From Candidatus Delongbacteria bacterium (GTDB taxonomy: Bacteria > CAIWAD01 > BS150m-G50), in contig JADHUQ010000003.1 of the NCBI GenBank assembly GCA_016784425.1, positions 1 to 37,372 of the forward strand: a stretch of 37,372 nucleotides of DNA. Reading direction: 5' to 3'. Every line of letters begins with the position of its first letter. Within the stretch, counting starts at the first letter, position 1. The notes under the pieces are model-generated. The model was given only the letters and a program-made list of their open reading frames with translations, made no database searches and was not told where the DNA came from. The translations under genes were made by a program, and so were the position numbers. Below, piece after piece: positions 8,487-16,597 of this stretch.

Positions 8487-9165
8487 CTATATTTTCTCCC
8501 CGGTAGATGGCGCGAACACGTTTCATATCTTCCCAGGCCGGTTTTTTCCAGTGCGGATTACGCAGCAGCGCTGCAGGGTGATAAGTAACCATCAGCGGTA
8601 TGCCATGATAGTCGTGCAACTGTTCCCGCATCTGTCCCAGTGAATGCGTCCCCTTGAGCAATGTGTTACCGGCGATACGGCCCAACGCCAGGATGAGGGT
8701 CGGCCGGATAATCTCAAGTTGTTGTATGAGAAAGGGCTCACATTGCTCTACTTCCTGGCTGTTGGGATCGCGGTTCAGGGGGGGGCGGCATTTCAGAACA
8801 TTGGCAATATAGACCTCTTCGCGGACCAGACCGATGGCAGCCAGTATCTTGGTCAGCAACTGCCCCGCCCTGCCGACAAAGGGGACACCCTGTGCATCCT
8901 CGTCTGCTCCCGGCGCTTCACCAACCAGCACCAGACGGGCTGTAGCACTACCTGTCCCGAATACAACCTGCTGGCGTGTCGCCGCCAGAGGACATTTTTT
9001 ACAGACCAGCAGCGACTGTTCCAGACCGTACAGATCCTCAGCCGGCGTTTTGACACTAGCTGTCTCCGGTGCAGAGGTCTGTGCCATGCTTCCCTCGTTG
9101 AGATAAATGTGCTTACCGAACATAGACTGTTGACGCCAGAATTCACACACCTGTTCGCGATCCAT
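8479..9165 (-). CDS. uracil-DNA glycosylase, family 4 type (Fe-S)
   Basis: Removes uracil from DNA in base-excision repair. The core has the family 4 signatures: LLVCKKCPLAATR near the start of the domain (cysteines that bind a 4Fe-4S cluster), GEAPGADEDAQGVPFVGRAG as the active-site loop, NVLKCRPP and a further Cys, and VTYHPAALLRNP near the C-terminus. I chose the ATG at 9165, which has AAGGA about 11 nt upstream. A TTG at 9216 overlapping the coaBC stop is the alternative and adds 17 residues. The roughly 55-residue N-terminal extension before the domain has no recognised fold. It sits between coaBC and dnaB in the housekeeping operon. Confidence 0.93.
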   Translation of the reverse strand: MDREQVCEFWRQQSMFGKHIYLNEGSMAQTSAPETASVKTPAEDLYGLEQSLLVCKKCPLAATRQQVVFGTGSATARLVLVGEAPGADEDAQGVPFVGRAGQLLTKILAAIGLVREEVYIANVLKCRPPLNRDPNSQEVEQCEPFLIQQLEIIRPTLILALGRIAGNTLLKGTHSLGQMREQLHDYHGIPLMVTYHPAALLRNPHWKKPAWEDMKRVRAIYRGENIDE

Positions 9166-9212
9166 GGGGTCACCGTTCCTTGGAAGAGTTTGCTCCCGGT
9201 GATACTCTACGG

Positions 9213-10433
9213 TCAATCTGTATTCTGGCTTGCAGCGAATCGTGCTTGCAGCATGCTGGCCAGTTTTTGGAGCAGCGACCAGGCTACCGCCTCTTTGTGA
9301 CCGGACAACTCTTCGCTGGTGCCATCCGGGGTCATCAGGTTCAATCTGATTTCATCCCCCTCCAAACCCTGGTCCGGATGGTTGAGACAGATAAGGTCGA
9401 GTTGCTTGCTCTCCATTTTCCGCCTGGCTTCACTTTCACCGTCATCTGTTTCCAGGGCAAAACCGATCAGCAACTGCTGCTGCTTCCTGGCACCCATCCG
9501 CGCCAGGATATCCGGTGCAGCCTCTAACTTGAGATCTGGAACACGCTCCCCCTTTTTCAGTTTGCTAGCACTATAGAGCGGCATCCAGTCGGTAACGGCT
9601 GCTGCAGCGATAAAAACATCACAGTTGTCAAATTCGCCACCCACAACCTGCTCCATCTCGCGGGCGGTGGTAACCTGCAGCAGACGGCAACCGATCGGTG
9701 GTGCCAGTTGGGTGGGGCCGCTGACGAGGGTGACCTCAGCTCCCAGTACTGCCGCAGCTTCTGCCAGGGCATATCCCAGGCGTCCTGAGGAGCGATTGGA
9801 AAGATAGCGTACCGGATCGAGTGGTTCTCGGGTGGGACCGGCGTTTATCAACAACCGTGAGCCTTTAAGTGACATTCCCGCTGACAGCAGCCAACCGGCA
9901 GCACGGGCGATTGCGACCGGCTCCGCCAGTTTGCCAGTGCCGGTATCGCCACAGGCCAGCGCACCGGAGACTGGATCCACCAGGTGGACACCCTGTGTGC
10001 GTAACAGTTCCAGGTTACGCTGCACGGCGGGATTGTGATACATGCGTGTATTCATGGCTGGAGCAAAAAGCTGGGGACAGTCACAGGCACAGATGGTGGT
10101 ACTCAAGAGGTCATCGCAGATGCCACCGGCGGCTTTACCGATGATATTTGCCGTGGCGGGTGCTACCAGCAGGAGGTCGGCCCAACGGGCAATCTCGATA
10201 TGATCGATCTCCCAGTGAGCAGGATCGCTGAAACTGTCAACCAGTGTAGGGAAACCGGTCAGACTGCTGAAGGTCAGAGGTGTGACAAAGCGGGTGGCGT
10301 TGCGTGTCATAATCACCCGCACCTGTGCTTCACCGCGTTGCAGGTGGCGTAACAGTTCAACCGCCCGGTAGGCGGCAATTCCACCGGTAACACCGAGGAT
10401 GAGCTTTTTATTTTTCAGCAGCTGCGTCGTCAT
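9213..10433 (-). CDS. coaBC: bifunctional phosphopantothenoylcysteine decarboxylase/phosphopantothenate-cysteine ligase CoaBC
   Basis: Performs two consecutive steps of coenzyme A biosynthesis. The N-terminal half is the FMN-dependent CoaC decarboxylase: KLILGVTGGIAAYRAVELL, the PAMN motif in FAPAMNTRMYHNP, and the active-site cysteine in ALACGDTGTGKLAEP. The C-terminal half is the CTP-dependent CoaB ligase with NAGPTREPLDPVRYLSNRSSG. Length (406 residues) is typical. The start at 10433 (MTTQLLKNKK) has a GGGG motif 6 nt upstream. The alternative ATG at 10457 has none. The gene overlaps the end of rpoZ by 26 bp. CoA supply is also needed by the Vor enzyme encoded upstream, although that lies in another transcription unit. 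Confidence 0.95.
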   Translation of the reverse strand: MTTQLLKNKKLILGVTGGIAAYRAVELLRHLQRGEAQVRVIMTRNATRFVTPLTFSSLTGFPTLVDSFSDPAHWEIDHIEIARWADLLLVAPATANIIGKAAGGICDDLLSTTICACDCPQLFAPAMNTRMYHNPAVQRNLELLRTQGVHLVDPVSGALACGDTGTGKLAEPVAIARAAGWLLSAGMSLKGSRLLINAGPTREPLDPVRYLSNRSSGRLGYALAEAAAVLGAEVTLVSGPTQLAPPIGCRLLQVTTAREMEQVVGGEFDNCDVFIAAAAVTDWMPLYSASKLKKGERVPDLKLEAAPDILARMGARKQQQLLIGFALETDDGESEARRKMESKQLDLICLNHPDQGLEGDEIRLNLMTPDGTSEELSGHKEAVAWSLLQKLASMLQARFAASQNTD

Positions 10434-10731
10434 CCTTTTCCCCACCGGAGTCATCATTCAGATAGTGGTAGTTCAGTTTTTTGTCCAGCATCTCCTGGAT
10501 TGCTGTAGTGGTCGCTTTGGGAAACTTGGGTACGACAAACTCATTTTCCGGTTCCAAGATGTAATCGGGATCACCCATGGTGTCCAGGTACTCCTGACGG
10601 AGTTTCTCAATAGTGTCGTGCTGCAACTGGTTTATCTGACGAGCACGTTGAGCCATGATGAGGATAGCTTCGTAGATGTTCTTGGCTGTTCCATCAAAAT
10701 CTGAGGCTGTTGTTTTCTGGAAATTCGTCAC
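10408..10731 (-). CDS. rpoZ: RNA polymerase omega subunit (RpoZ/Rpb6 family)
   Basis: A 107-residue protein assigned to the omega family, which helps fold and hold the beta' subunit of RNA polymerase. The segment KNIYEAILIMAQRARQINQ is the conserved helix. The tail is acidic (GGEKDDDAAAEK). The start is a GTG at 10731 preceded by AAAGGAAAGGA. The position between gmk and coaBC is the classical bacterial order and supports the call even though the protein is short. In many bacteria omega forms part of a (p)ppGpp binding site on RNA polymerase; the ppGpp enzyme is encoded in the same operon here. Confidence 0.88.
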   Translation of the reverse strand: MTNFQKTTASDFDGTAKNIYEAILIMAQRARQINQLQHDTIEKLRQEYLDTMGDPDYILEPENEFVVPKFPKATTTAIQEMLDKKLNYHYLNDDSGGEKDDDAAAEK

Positions 10732-10752
10732 TGGGTTTCCTTTCCTTTATTC

Positions 10753-11334
10753 TCAATTGTTGTTTTGCAGGATCCGGTCAATCAACTCTGATATGACCTG
10801 AATGGTCTCTTCGATCGGCCCGTCATTATCCACCCGATAATGAAACCGGGTAGCAAGTGTCAACTCGCTTTCCAGCCGGGACAACCTTAGTTCAATCTGC
10901 TCCGGCGTCTCGGATTTACGCCCTACCAGGCGGAGACGGTAAACCGCCGGATCGGTCACCTGGATGAAAATCAGATGCGGCTGCTCCAGCACTTGTTTCA
11001 GAGTCAGCGCTCCCTTGACATCCACATCGAAAACAGGATAGCGGCCTTTTTCCCAGATGCGGTCCACTTCGGCCCGGAGCGTTCCATAACGATGGTCGTG
11101 CACCGGTTCCCACTCCAGGAATTCTCCCCCCGCCAGACGCCGATCAAACTCCTCATTGGACAGGTAATAGTAATTACGGCCCTCCTGTTCCAGGTTTCGA
11201 GCCGGTCTGGTAGTACAGGAGATTGAGAATTCCAGATCGTCCCGTTGCCCCAATAAGCGTCTGATGATAGTGGTTTTGCCGGTACCACTGGGTGCTGCTA
11301 TTACAAAGGCATGCGGTAAACGCTTTTCCGACAA
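10753..11334 (-). CDS. gmk: guanylate kinase
   Basis: Phosphorylates GMP to GDP with ATP, an essential step of guanine nucleotide synthesis. The 193 residues have the P-loop APSGTGKTTIIRRLL at the N-terminus, the GMP-binding segment SCTTRPARNLEQEGRNYYYL, and VDVKGALTLKQ. The start is a TTG at 11334, with GGAG spaced 5 nt, placed 2 nt after the yicC stop; no better in-frame ATG exists. The product feeds the GTP/GDP pool used by the RSH enzyme at the end of the operon. Confidence 0.96.
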   Translation of the reverse strand: MSEKRLPHAFVIAAPSGTGKTTIIRRLLGQRDDLEFSISCTTRPARNLEQEGRNYYYLSNEEFDRRLAGGEFLEWEPVHDHRYGTLRAEVDRIWEKGRYPVFDVDVKGALTLKQVLEQPHLIFIQVTDPAVYRLRLVGRKSETPEQIELRLSRLESELTLATRFHYRVDNDGPIEETIQVISELIDRILQNNN

Positions 11335-11336
11335 CG

Positions 11337-12212
11337 CTACTCCAGATTCTGTACCTGCTCACGCAGGCATTCCAGTTCCTCTTTGATGCTGACCACCAGG
11401 TGTGAGATTTCAGCCGAAACGCTTTTGGAAGCGATGGTGTTTCCCTCGCGGTTCATCTCCTGCAGCAGGAAGTTGAGCTTCTTGCCGATCGGTTCCTGTT
11501 CCCGCAGTGTCCCCCTGAACAGCTTGATATGGCTGCGTAGACGAGTGATCTCCTCGTTGATGTCGAGTTTATCCGCCAGCATTGCGACCTCGAGATCAAG
11601 CCGTTCCGGCGTCATGTTCTGTCGCTCAGTCAATTTGGCAACGCGTTTCATGATTGTATCACGTACGGTGTCGCGGTTACGCCGGAAGGTAGTGTTGACC
11701 AATCCCAGCTGTTGTTCCATCGCCAGCAGGCGTTGACGGAAATCAACCAGCAATTCCCGCCCTTCGGCAGTGCGCATCTTCCGGAACTCCCGCAGGGCAT
11801 GTTGCAGTGCTGTCTGGGTCAGTGTCCACAGCTCCGGGTTCTCACGATTCTTGCGTGTTTCGCTGAGCAGGCTGCTGAAGGCGGGCAGATGGGAAAGACG
11901 CAGGTCGTTTTCCAGGCCATGACGTCGAGCCAGCTGGTCAGCCTCTTTGAGCAATCTCCCGATCATATCCGGCCGGAGGTTACCTAGACCCCCCTCCTCA
12001 ACTCGTGTCACCGCGATATAGAGATTCAGTTTACCCCGGGCGACCTGTGCCTTAACCAGATCACGCACCTCCTGCTGATAAAAATAGAGTTCTCGTGGCA
12101 GGTGAAGATTGAGATCGAGGAAACGGCTGTTGACGGCGGAAACCTCCGCGAACACCTCCCAGGTGGAACTGCTGCGGGAAGCGCGTCCAAATCCGGTCAT
12201 GCTTTTTACCAT
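11337..12212 (-). CDS. yicC: YicC/YloC family endoribonuclease
   Basis: A 291-residue protein with the family's N-terminal signature MVKSMTGFGRAS and a C-terminal DUF1732 region (LDLEVAMLADKLDINEEITRLRSHI, IGKKLNFLLQEMNREGNTI). Members are reported as endoribonucleases affecting RNA turnover. It is the first gene of the yicC-gmk-rpoZ-coaBC-udg-dnaB-rsh operon. The start is supported by GAGGTGAT directly before the ATG, and a promoter lies about 115-140 bp upstream. Confidence 0.93.
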   Translation of the reverse strand: MVKSMTGFGRASRSSSTWEVFAEVSAVNSRFLDLNLHLPRELYFYQQEVRDLVKAQVARGKLNLYIAVTRVEEGGLGNLRPDMIGRLLKEADQLARRHGLENDLRLSHLPAFSSLLSETRKNRENPELWTLTQTALQHALREFRKMRTAEGRELLVDFRQRLLAMEQQLGLVNTTFRRNRDTVRDTIMKRVAKLTERQNMTPERLDLEVAMLADKLDINEEITRLRSHIKLFRGTLREQEPIGKKLNFLLQEMNREGNTIASKSVSAEISHLVVSIKEELECLREQVQNLE

Positions 12213-12325
12213 ATCACCTCGTTAAGTCACAGTTGCAGGTGTGATGTTCTCTTTTCAGGGTATTACCATGATTATCCCGGAACAGTAACTCCGAGCCGCC
12301 TACATATCTGAAATTCAGAACCTAA

Positions 12326-12354
12326 ATTATACCTTTTCCTGTTGCGGATTTCAA
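12326..12354 (-). promoter_or_regulatory. sigma-70-type promoter for the yicC operon
   Basis: On the minus strand TTGAAA (12349-12354), a 17-nt spacer and TATAAT (12326-12331) make a near-perfect consensus promoter. It implies a 5' leader of about 105 nt before the yicC ATG. The leader contains a small possible hairpin (CGGA/TCCG) but no riboswitch I recognise. Confidence 0.8.
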
Positions 12355-12417
12355 CTGAAAAGGAGGGGATACTGTTTTAGCTGCCGGGACGGTTTGATTG
12401 GGAAAACCGACGGATCG

Positions 12418-12897
12418 CTAATCGGTGTCGGCTTCCTCATTGATTTCCGGTTGGATCCTGTTCACTTCGGCTTCGGTCAGCGGTAACCAGGTGATCGCCC
12501 CGGAGGGGCAGAACTTGACACACATGGGATCACCGTCGCAAAGATCGCACTTCACCGGGTAATCGGTAACCGGATCGAAATAGATATTCCCGAAAGGACA
12601 GGCGGCCACACAGAGATGACAACGAACACAGCGGAGATCGTGGTGCACCAGAGCACCGGTCTCCAGGTTCCACTGCAGTGCATTGGTGGGACAAATGGTG
12701 GCGCAGGCTGCCTCGTCACATTGCAGGCAGATAAGAGGCGTATTGATCAGTCGGGATTCATCCGCTTTGATGACCTTGATGTTGATGCGGGATTTTCCCG
12801 GTTGCCCCTGCAGACTGCTGTGGGTAAAGGCGCAGGCCAGTTCGCAGGACTTACAGGCGATACAGAGTTCCGGGCGGACATGAAATCGGTTTTCCAT
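12418..12897 (-). CDS. 4Fe-4S polyferredoxin, HycB/CooF/NrfC-like electron-transfer subunit
   Basis: A 159-residue protein with sixteen cysteines in four ferredoxin-like groups: CIACKSCELACAF, CLQCDEAACATICP, CVRCHLCVAACPF and CDLCDGDPMCVKFCP. This is the pattern of subunits that carry electrons between redox modules, such as HycB, CooF or the beta subunits of molybdoenzymes. No twin-arginine signal is seen, so it is cytosolic. I chose the ATG at 12897, one base overlapping the stop of the preceding gene, with GAGGTGAT upstream; a TTG at 12900 is directly before it. It is the last gene of the vor-nuo operon and probably serves as electron exit or exchange module. Confidence 0.88.
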   Translation of the reverse strand: MENRFHVRPELCIACKSCELACAFTHSSLQGQPGKSRINIKVIKADESRLINTPLICLQCDEAACATICPTNALQWNLETGALVHHDLRCVRCHLCVAACPFGNIYFDPVTDYPVKCDLCDGDPMCVKFCPSGAITWLPLTEAEVNRIQPEINEEADTD

Positions 12898-13673
12898 CAA
12901 ATCACCTCTTCCGATCTGTCAATGATCCTGTTGAACCTGTCGACGGTCTGTTTCTGCTTGCAGTCAGCGCACTGTTCCAGGTAGTCTTCCGGCAGCTGCT
13001 GCCGTTCGCTGAAGTACTGCTTCATCTCGGGTGTCAGCTTGAGGGAGCGCCCACATTCGCTGCAGGCGATCAGTTTGAACTCCTTATACCAGATCTTACG
13101 TTTTAATCCCCGCTCTTCGAACCTGATGTGACCGGTCGGGCAAACCTGGGCGCAGATAGTGCAACCGATACAACTGGCGGATGGTTCACTGAAAGGGGTA
13201 TCCACCTTTTTCAATCTGCCCCGTTCCACAGTGGCGATGGCGTTCATACCGAGCTCGCTGCAGACACGGGTACAGAGACCGCAGAGAATACAATCATCAC
13301 CTGCCGCATCCACTACGTAGCTGCTGGCCAGGATTCCATATTCAGACGCCAGATCCTGGATTACCCTGGAGTTGGGACTGGAAGCGAGCAGCAGATCGAG
13401 GATGGTGCAGCGGATCCGGGTAACTTCGCTGGAATGAGTCTGTACGATCAATCCCTCCTCTACCGGAAAGAGGCAGGAGGTGACATAATTCTTCCAGCCG
13501 TCCCAGCTCTGCCGGGTGATCTCCACTGTACAGAGACGACAGGCGCCAAAGGGCTCCACCGCTGCGTGATGACAGAGGGCGGGGATTTCGATATCCTGCC
13601 GGCGAATAGTCTCCAACAGCATTTCTCCCGCCGGTGCCTTTATCTGCTTTCCATTTATGGTCAATGTTACCAT
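12897..13673 (-). CDS. HydA/HoxU/NuoG N-terminal-like iron-sulfur subunit without hydrogenase domain
   Basis: A 258-residue protein. Residues 1-80 are a plant-type 2Fe-2S domain with the cysteines of ALCHH, FGACRLC and TSC. The next segment normally carries a His/Cys-ligated 4Fe-4S cluster in NuoG and HydA, but here the cysteines are absent. Two 4Fe-4S motifs follow, CILCGLCTRVC and CIGCTICAQVCP. After these the protein has neither an [FeFe]-hydrogenase H-cluster domain nor a molybdopterin domain. Instead it ends with two CxxC pairs (CSECG and CADCK) about 40 residues apart, which could bind zinc or iron. The start has AGGAG 7 nt upstream. It most likely accepts electrons from the NuoF-like flavoprotein encoded just before it. 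Confidence 0.85.
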   Translation of the reverse strand: MVTLTINGKQIKAPAGEMLLETIRRQDIEIPALCHHAAVEPFGACRLCTVEITRQSWDGWKNYVTSCLFPVEEGLIVQTHSSEVTRIRCTILDLLLASSPNSRVIQDLASEYGILASSYVVDAAGDDCILCGLCTRVCSELGMNAIATVERGRLKKVDTPFSEPSASCIGCTICAQVCPTGHIRFEERGLKRKIWYKEFKLIACSECGRSLKLTPEMKQYFSERQQLPEDYLEQCADCKQKQTVDRFNRIIDRSEEVI

Positions 13674-13682
13674 GCAAGGCTC

Positions 13683-15536
13683 CTAGTGAACTTCTACAGC
13701 ATCAAAATTACACACCGCCATGCAGGCACCGCATTGTGTGCACTTGTCCTGATCGATGACATGCAATTTCTTCTTTTCCCCGGTGATGGCCACATCCGCG
13801 CAGGGCTTCACACAGGCTCCACACCCGGTACATTTTTCGTTGATCGTATAGATGATCAGATCCCGACAAACACCGGCCGGGCACCGTCTGTGCAGGATAT
13901 GCTCCAGGTACTCCTCCCTGAAGTACTTCAACGTTGAGAGCAACGGGTTGGGGCCGGATTGTCCGAGACCGCAGAGGGATCCGCGGACGATAACCTCCGA
14001 CAGCTGCTCCATCCTGTCGAGATCCTGCTCACTGCCCTGCCCCGCACAGACCTTCTGGACCAGGCCATGCAACTGGTAGAGCCCTTCACGACAGGGAACA
14101 CATTTGCCGCACGATTCCTTGACCAGAAACTCCAGGAAGTATCTGGCGACATCCACCATGCAGGTCAGGTCGTCCATGACTATCATACCACCGGAACCCA
14201 TCATGGAGCCGTTGGCGGTCAGGGTGTCAAAGTCAACCGGCAGGTCTAGCATTGAATCCGGCAGACAGCCACCTGAAGGTCCACCGGTCTGAACCGCCTT
14301 AAACGGCCGGTCGTCGATAATCCCGCCACCCACATCAAAGATAATCCGCCGCAGGGTGATCCCCATGGGGACTTCGATCAGGCCGGTGTTACGTACTTTG
14401 CCGACCAGTGAGAACACCTTGGTGCCGGCTGACTTGGGGGTGCCTATCTTGCAGTACCAGTTGGCTCCCTTATCAATTATGATCGGGACATTGGCATAGG
14501 TTTCGACATTGTTCAGTACGGTGGGTTGATCGTAGAGACCCTTCACAACTGAGCGGATGTATTTGGCGCGGGGTTCGCCCACTTCACCGGCGACAGATTT
14601 CATCAGGGCTGATGATTCCCCGCAGACAAAAGCACCAGCCCCACGGGCGATACGGATGTCAAAGGAGAATTCAGTGCCAAAGATGTTCTTCCCCAACAGA
14701 CCGATCTCGCGACAGTCTTCGATCGCTTTTTGAACATGTATAACAGCCAGCGGATATTCTTCGCGCACATAAATGTAGCCCTGGTTGGCACCGACCGCAT
14801 AGGCTGCGATGATCATACCCTCCAGCACTGCGTGAGGATCCCCTTCCATGATGCTGCGATCCATGAACGCGCCGGGGTCACCCTCGTCGCCATTGCAGAC
14901 GACATAGCGCATCTCGGACTCGACGTCGGCACAGGTCTGCCATTTGCGACCGGTTGAGAAACCGCCGCCGCCGCGACCACGCAGCCCCGAGCGTGAGATT
15001 TCGTCAATCACCTCCTGTGGTTGCATCCTGCGCAGAGCCTTGTCGAGTGCTGCATAACCGCCGTTGCCGATGTACTCCTTGATATCGTGTGGGGCAATCT
15101 TACCCAGATTCCGTAATACAATACGCTGCTGGTGCGTAAAAAAATCAACTTCCGGATAATGGGTTATTTTCTGTCCATCGACCGGGTTGGTGAAAAGCAA
15201 CCGCTCGATCACTACCCCCTTGCGGATAGTAGTATCGATGATGTCGGTTACCTGGCTGGTTTTGACCTTGGTATAGAAGATACCTTCCGGTTCAATAATC
15301 ACCAGAGGACCCTGCTCACAGAAACCGTGACACCCGGTAGACCGCACCGCTTCGAAGGAAAACCCGGTGATCCGCTTCTTCTTCATGACAATCCGGAATT
15401 CATCAACGATGGCCTGAGCACCGTTGGCAAGACAGCCGGTACCGCAGCAGATCAGTGCTTTCCTGGTGAACTGCTTGTCCCGGGTCAGGAAATCCCTTTG
15501 AACCTGCTTGAGTTGCCTGGAATTCTTAATACACAT
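13683..15536 (-). CDS. nuoF: NuoF/HydB-type NAD(H)-binding flavoprotein subunit
   Basis: The 617 residues match the architecture of HydB from NADH-dependent bifurcating hydrogenases rather than the shorter complex I NuoF. The order is: an N-terminal thioredoxin-like 2Fe-2S domain (ICCGTGCLANG, CHGFCEQGP); the NADH/FMN domain (GLRGRGGGGFSTGRKW, CNGDEGDPGAFMDR, ARGAGAFVCGESSALM); an SLBB region; the 4Fe-4S motif SCGKCVPCREG with a distal Cys in SLCGLGQSGP; and two C-terminal ferredoxin clusters (CTGCGACVKPCADV, CTQCGACMAVCNF). The start has GAGGA 7-8 nt upstream. Function: electron exchange between NAD(H) and iron-sulfur carriers, probably ferredoxin. Whether it bifurcates cannot be decided from sequence alone. 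Confidence 0.93.
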   Translation of the reverse strand: MCIKNSRQLKQVQRDFLTRDKQFTRKALICCGTGCLANGAQAIVDEFRIVMKKKRITGFSFEAVRSTGCHGFCEQGPLVIIEPEGIFYTKVKTSQVTDIIDTTIRKGVVIERLLFTNPVDGQKITHYPEVDFFTHQQRIVLRNLGKIAPHDIKEYIGNGGYAALDKALRRMQPQEVIDEISRSGLRGRGGGGFSTGRKWQTCADVESEMRYVVCNGDEGDPGAFMDRSIMEGDPHAVLEGMIIAAYAVGANQGYIYVREEYPLAVIHVQKAIEDCREIGLLGKNIFGTEFSFDIRIARGAGAFVCGESSALMKSVAGEVGEPRAKYIRSVVKGLYDQPTVLNNVETYANVPIIIDKGANWYCKIGTPKSAGTKVFSLVGKVRNTGLIEVPMGITLRRIIFDVGGGIIDDRPFKAVQTGGPSGGCLPDSMLDLPVDFDTLTANGSMMGSGGMIVMDDLTCMVDVARYFLEFLVKESCGKCVPCREGLYQLHGLVQKVCAGQGSEQDLDRMEQLSEVIVRGSLCGLGQSGPNPLLSTLKYFREEYLEHILHRRCPAGVCRDLIIYTINEKCTGCGACVKPCADVAITGEKKKLHVIDQDKCTQCGACMAVCNFDAVEVH

Positions 15537-15537
15537 G

Positions 15538-15993
15538 CTACTTCCTCTTCAGCAGTTTCGCGGCCTTGTTGACGTTCAGAGAACCGTGGTACTTCTCATT
15601 GACGATCACCACCGGAGCCATCGCACAGGCGCCAACACAGGCAACCGCCTCAAGAGTATACTCACTGTCACTGGTAGTCTCCCCGGCTGAAATACCCAGT
15701 TTGTGCTCCAGTTGATCCTGGATCAACCTGGCGCCACGAATGTGGCAGGCGGTTCCCAGACAGACCTTCACGATATTTTTACCACGCGGTTTCAATGAGA
15801 AGGAGTTATAGAAGGTAGCTATGGATGCCACCTTGCTCAGCGGTACAGCGAGTGTCTCGGCGGTCAGGGTCAGAGCTTCCGGTGGAAGATAGTGGTACTC
15901 CTGCTGTATGTCCTGCAGTATCATGATGAGCGACTCCGAGCTTTGCCGGTGTCGGGCGATGATCTCGGGTAACCTGCTGAAGTCTTGACACAT
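15538..15993 (-). CDS. nuoE: NuoE/HydC-type 2Fe-2S thioredoxin-like subunit
   Basis: A 151-residue protein of the 24-kDa/NuoE family. An N-terminal helical bundle (LIMILQDIQQEYHYLPPEAL) precedes a thioredoxin-like fold with four cluster cysteines in CLGTACHIRG and CVGACAMAP. It pairs with NuoF to form the NADH-dehydrogenase core in complex I, NAD-linked formate dehydrogenases and NADH-dependent hydrogenases. The start has AAGGAAAG upstream, and the stop lies 1 nt before the nuoF start, so co-translation is likely. Confidence 0.95.
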   Translation of the reverse strand: MCQDFSRLPEIIARHRQSSESLIMILQDIQQEYHYLPPEALTLTAETLAVPLSKVASIATFYNSFSLKPRGKNIVKVCLGTACHIRGARLIQDQLEHKLGISAGETTSDSEYTLEAVACVGACAMAPVVIVNEKYHGSLNVNKAAKLLKRK

Positions 15994-16042
15994 AATCTTT
16001 CCTTATGCCTGCCGGGTGTCCCGGTCTGAATCAATACACTGG

Positions 16043-16594
16043 CTAAGCGTTAATCCCACTCTGTGAGATGGAGTTTTTACCGTGGCGAAAACAGGCGATA
16101 TTCAGCTCGATAAACTGCGGTTTGGCGGCAAAGCTCTGACGAATATGTTCTTCGACAGTCTCATCAGGAATGATCCCGGTGACAGCTTGAAATACACCCA
16201 GGATCACCATGTTGGCCGCCCGGGGATTGCCCAACTCCTGGGCAATGTCATTCGCCCTGATCTGGTACTGTATCAGATCATCCCGTTCACTGACGATGTC
16301 GATCAGGGAACTGTTGATAATCAGTTTGCCGCCGGTCTGCATCATCGGTGCAAATTTCTCCAGTGATGGCCGGTTCATGGCGATGACCACACTGGGTGTG
16401 GAAACGACCGGCGAGGCTACCGGTTCATCCGCCAGCACCACTGCGACATTGGCAGTCCCCCCCCGCATTTCAGGTCCGTAAGAGGGAAGCCAGCTGACAT
16501 ACAGGTTTCCCGCCATACCGGCATAAGCTATAATCTGTCCTGCCCGCAGGATGCCCTGTCCGCCAAAGCCGGCGAAGACTGACTGAATCAACAT
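16043..16594 (-). CDS. 2-oxoacid:ferredoxin oxidoreductase gamma subunit (Vor/Kor type)
   Basis: A 183-residue protein with the family N-terminus AGFGGQGILRAGQIIAYAG and SYGPEMRGGTANVAVVLAD. The gamma subunit completes the active Vor/Kor/Por heterotetramer, which converts a 2-oxoacid and CoA to acyl-CoA, CO2 and reduced ferredoxin. It starts 3 nt after the beta-subunit stop with a GGAGGAGG ribosome binding site. A gap of about 50 bp without visible structure separates it from nuoE, so the redox module is probably on the same transcript. Confidence 0.94.
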   Translation of the reverse strand: MLIQSVFAGFGGQGILRAGQIIAYAGMAGNLYVSWLPSYGPEMRGGTANVAVVLADEPVASPVVSTPSVVIAMNRPSLEKFAPMMQTGGKLIINSSLIDIVSERDDLIQYQIRANDIAQELGNPRAANMVILGVFQAVTGIIPDETVEEHIRQSFAAKPQFIELNIACFRHGKNSISQSGINA

Positions 16595-16597
16595 CGG

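Noticed and set aside
13128-13937. 269-codon plus-strand open frame
   Set aside because: Antisense to the HydA-like and NuoF genes; a by-product of their codon use.
12418-15993. NADH-dependent [FeFe]-hydrogenase operon (HydABC)
   Set aside because: NuoE, NuoF and the HydA N-terminal domains match, but the H-cluster domain is absent from the window and the HydA-like frame ends with an intact stop, so hydrogenase activity cannot be claimed.
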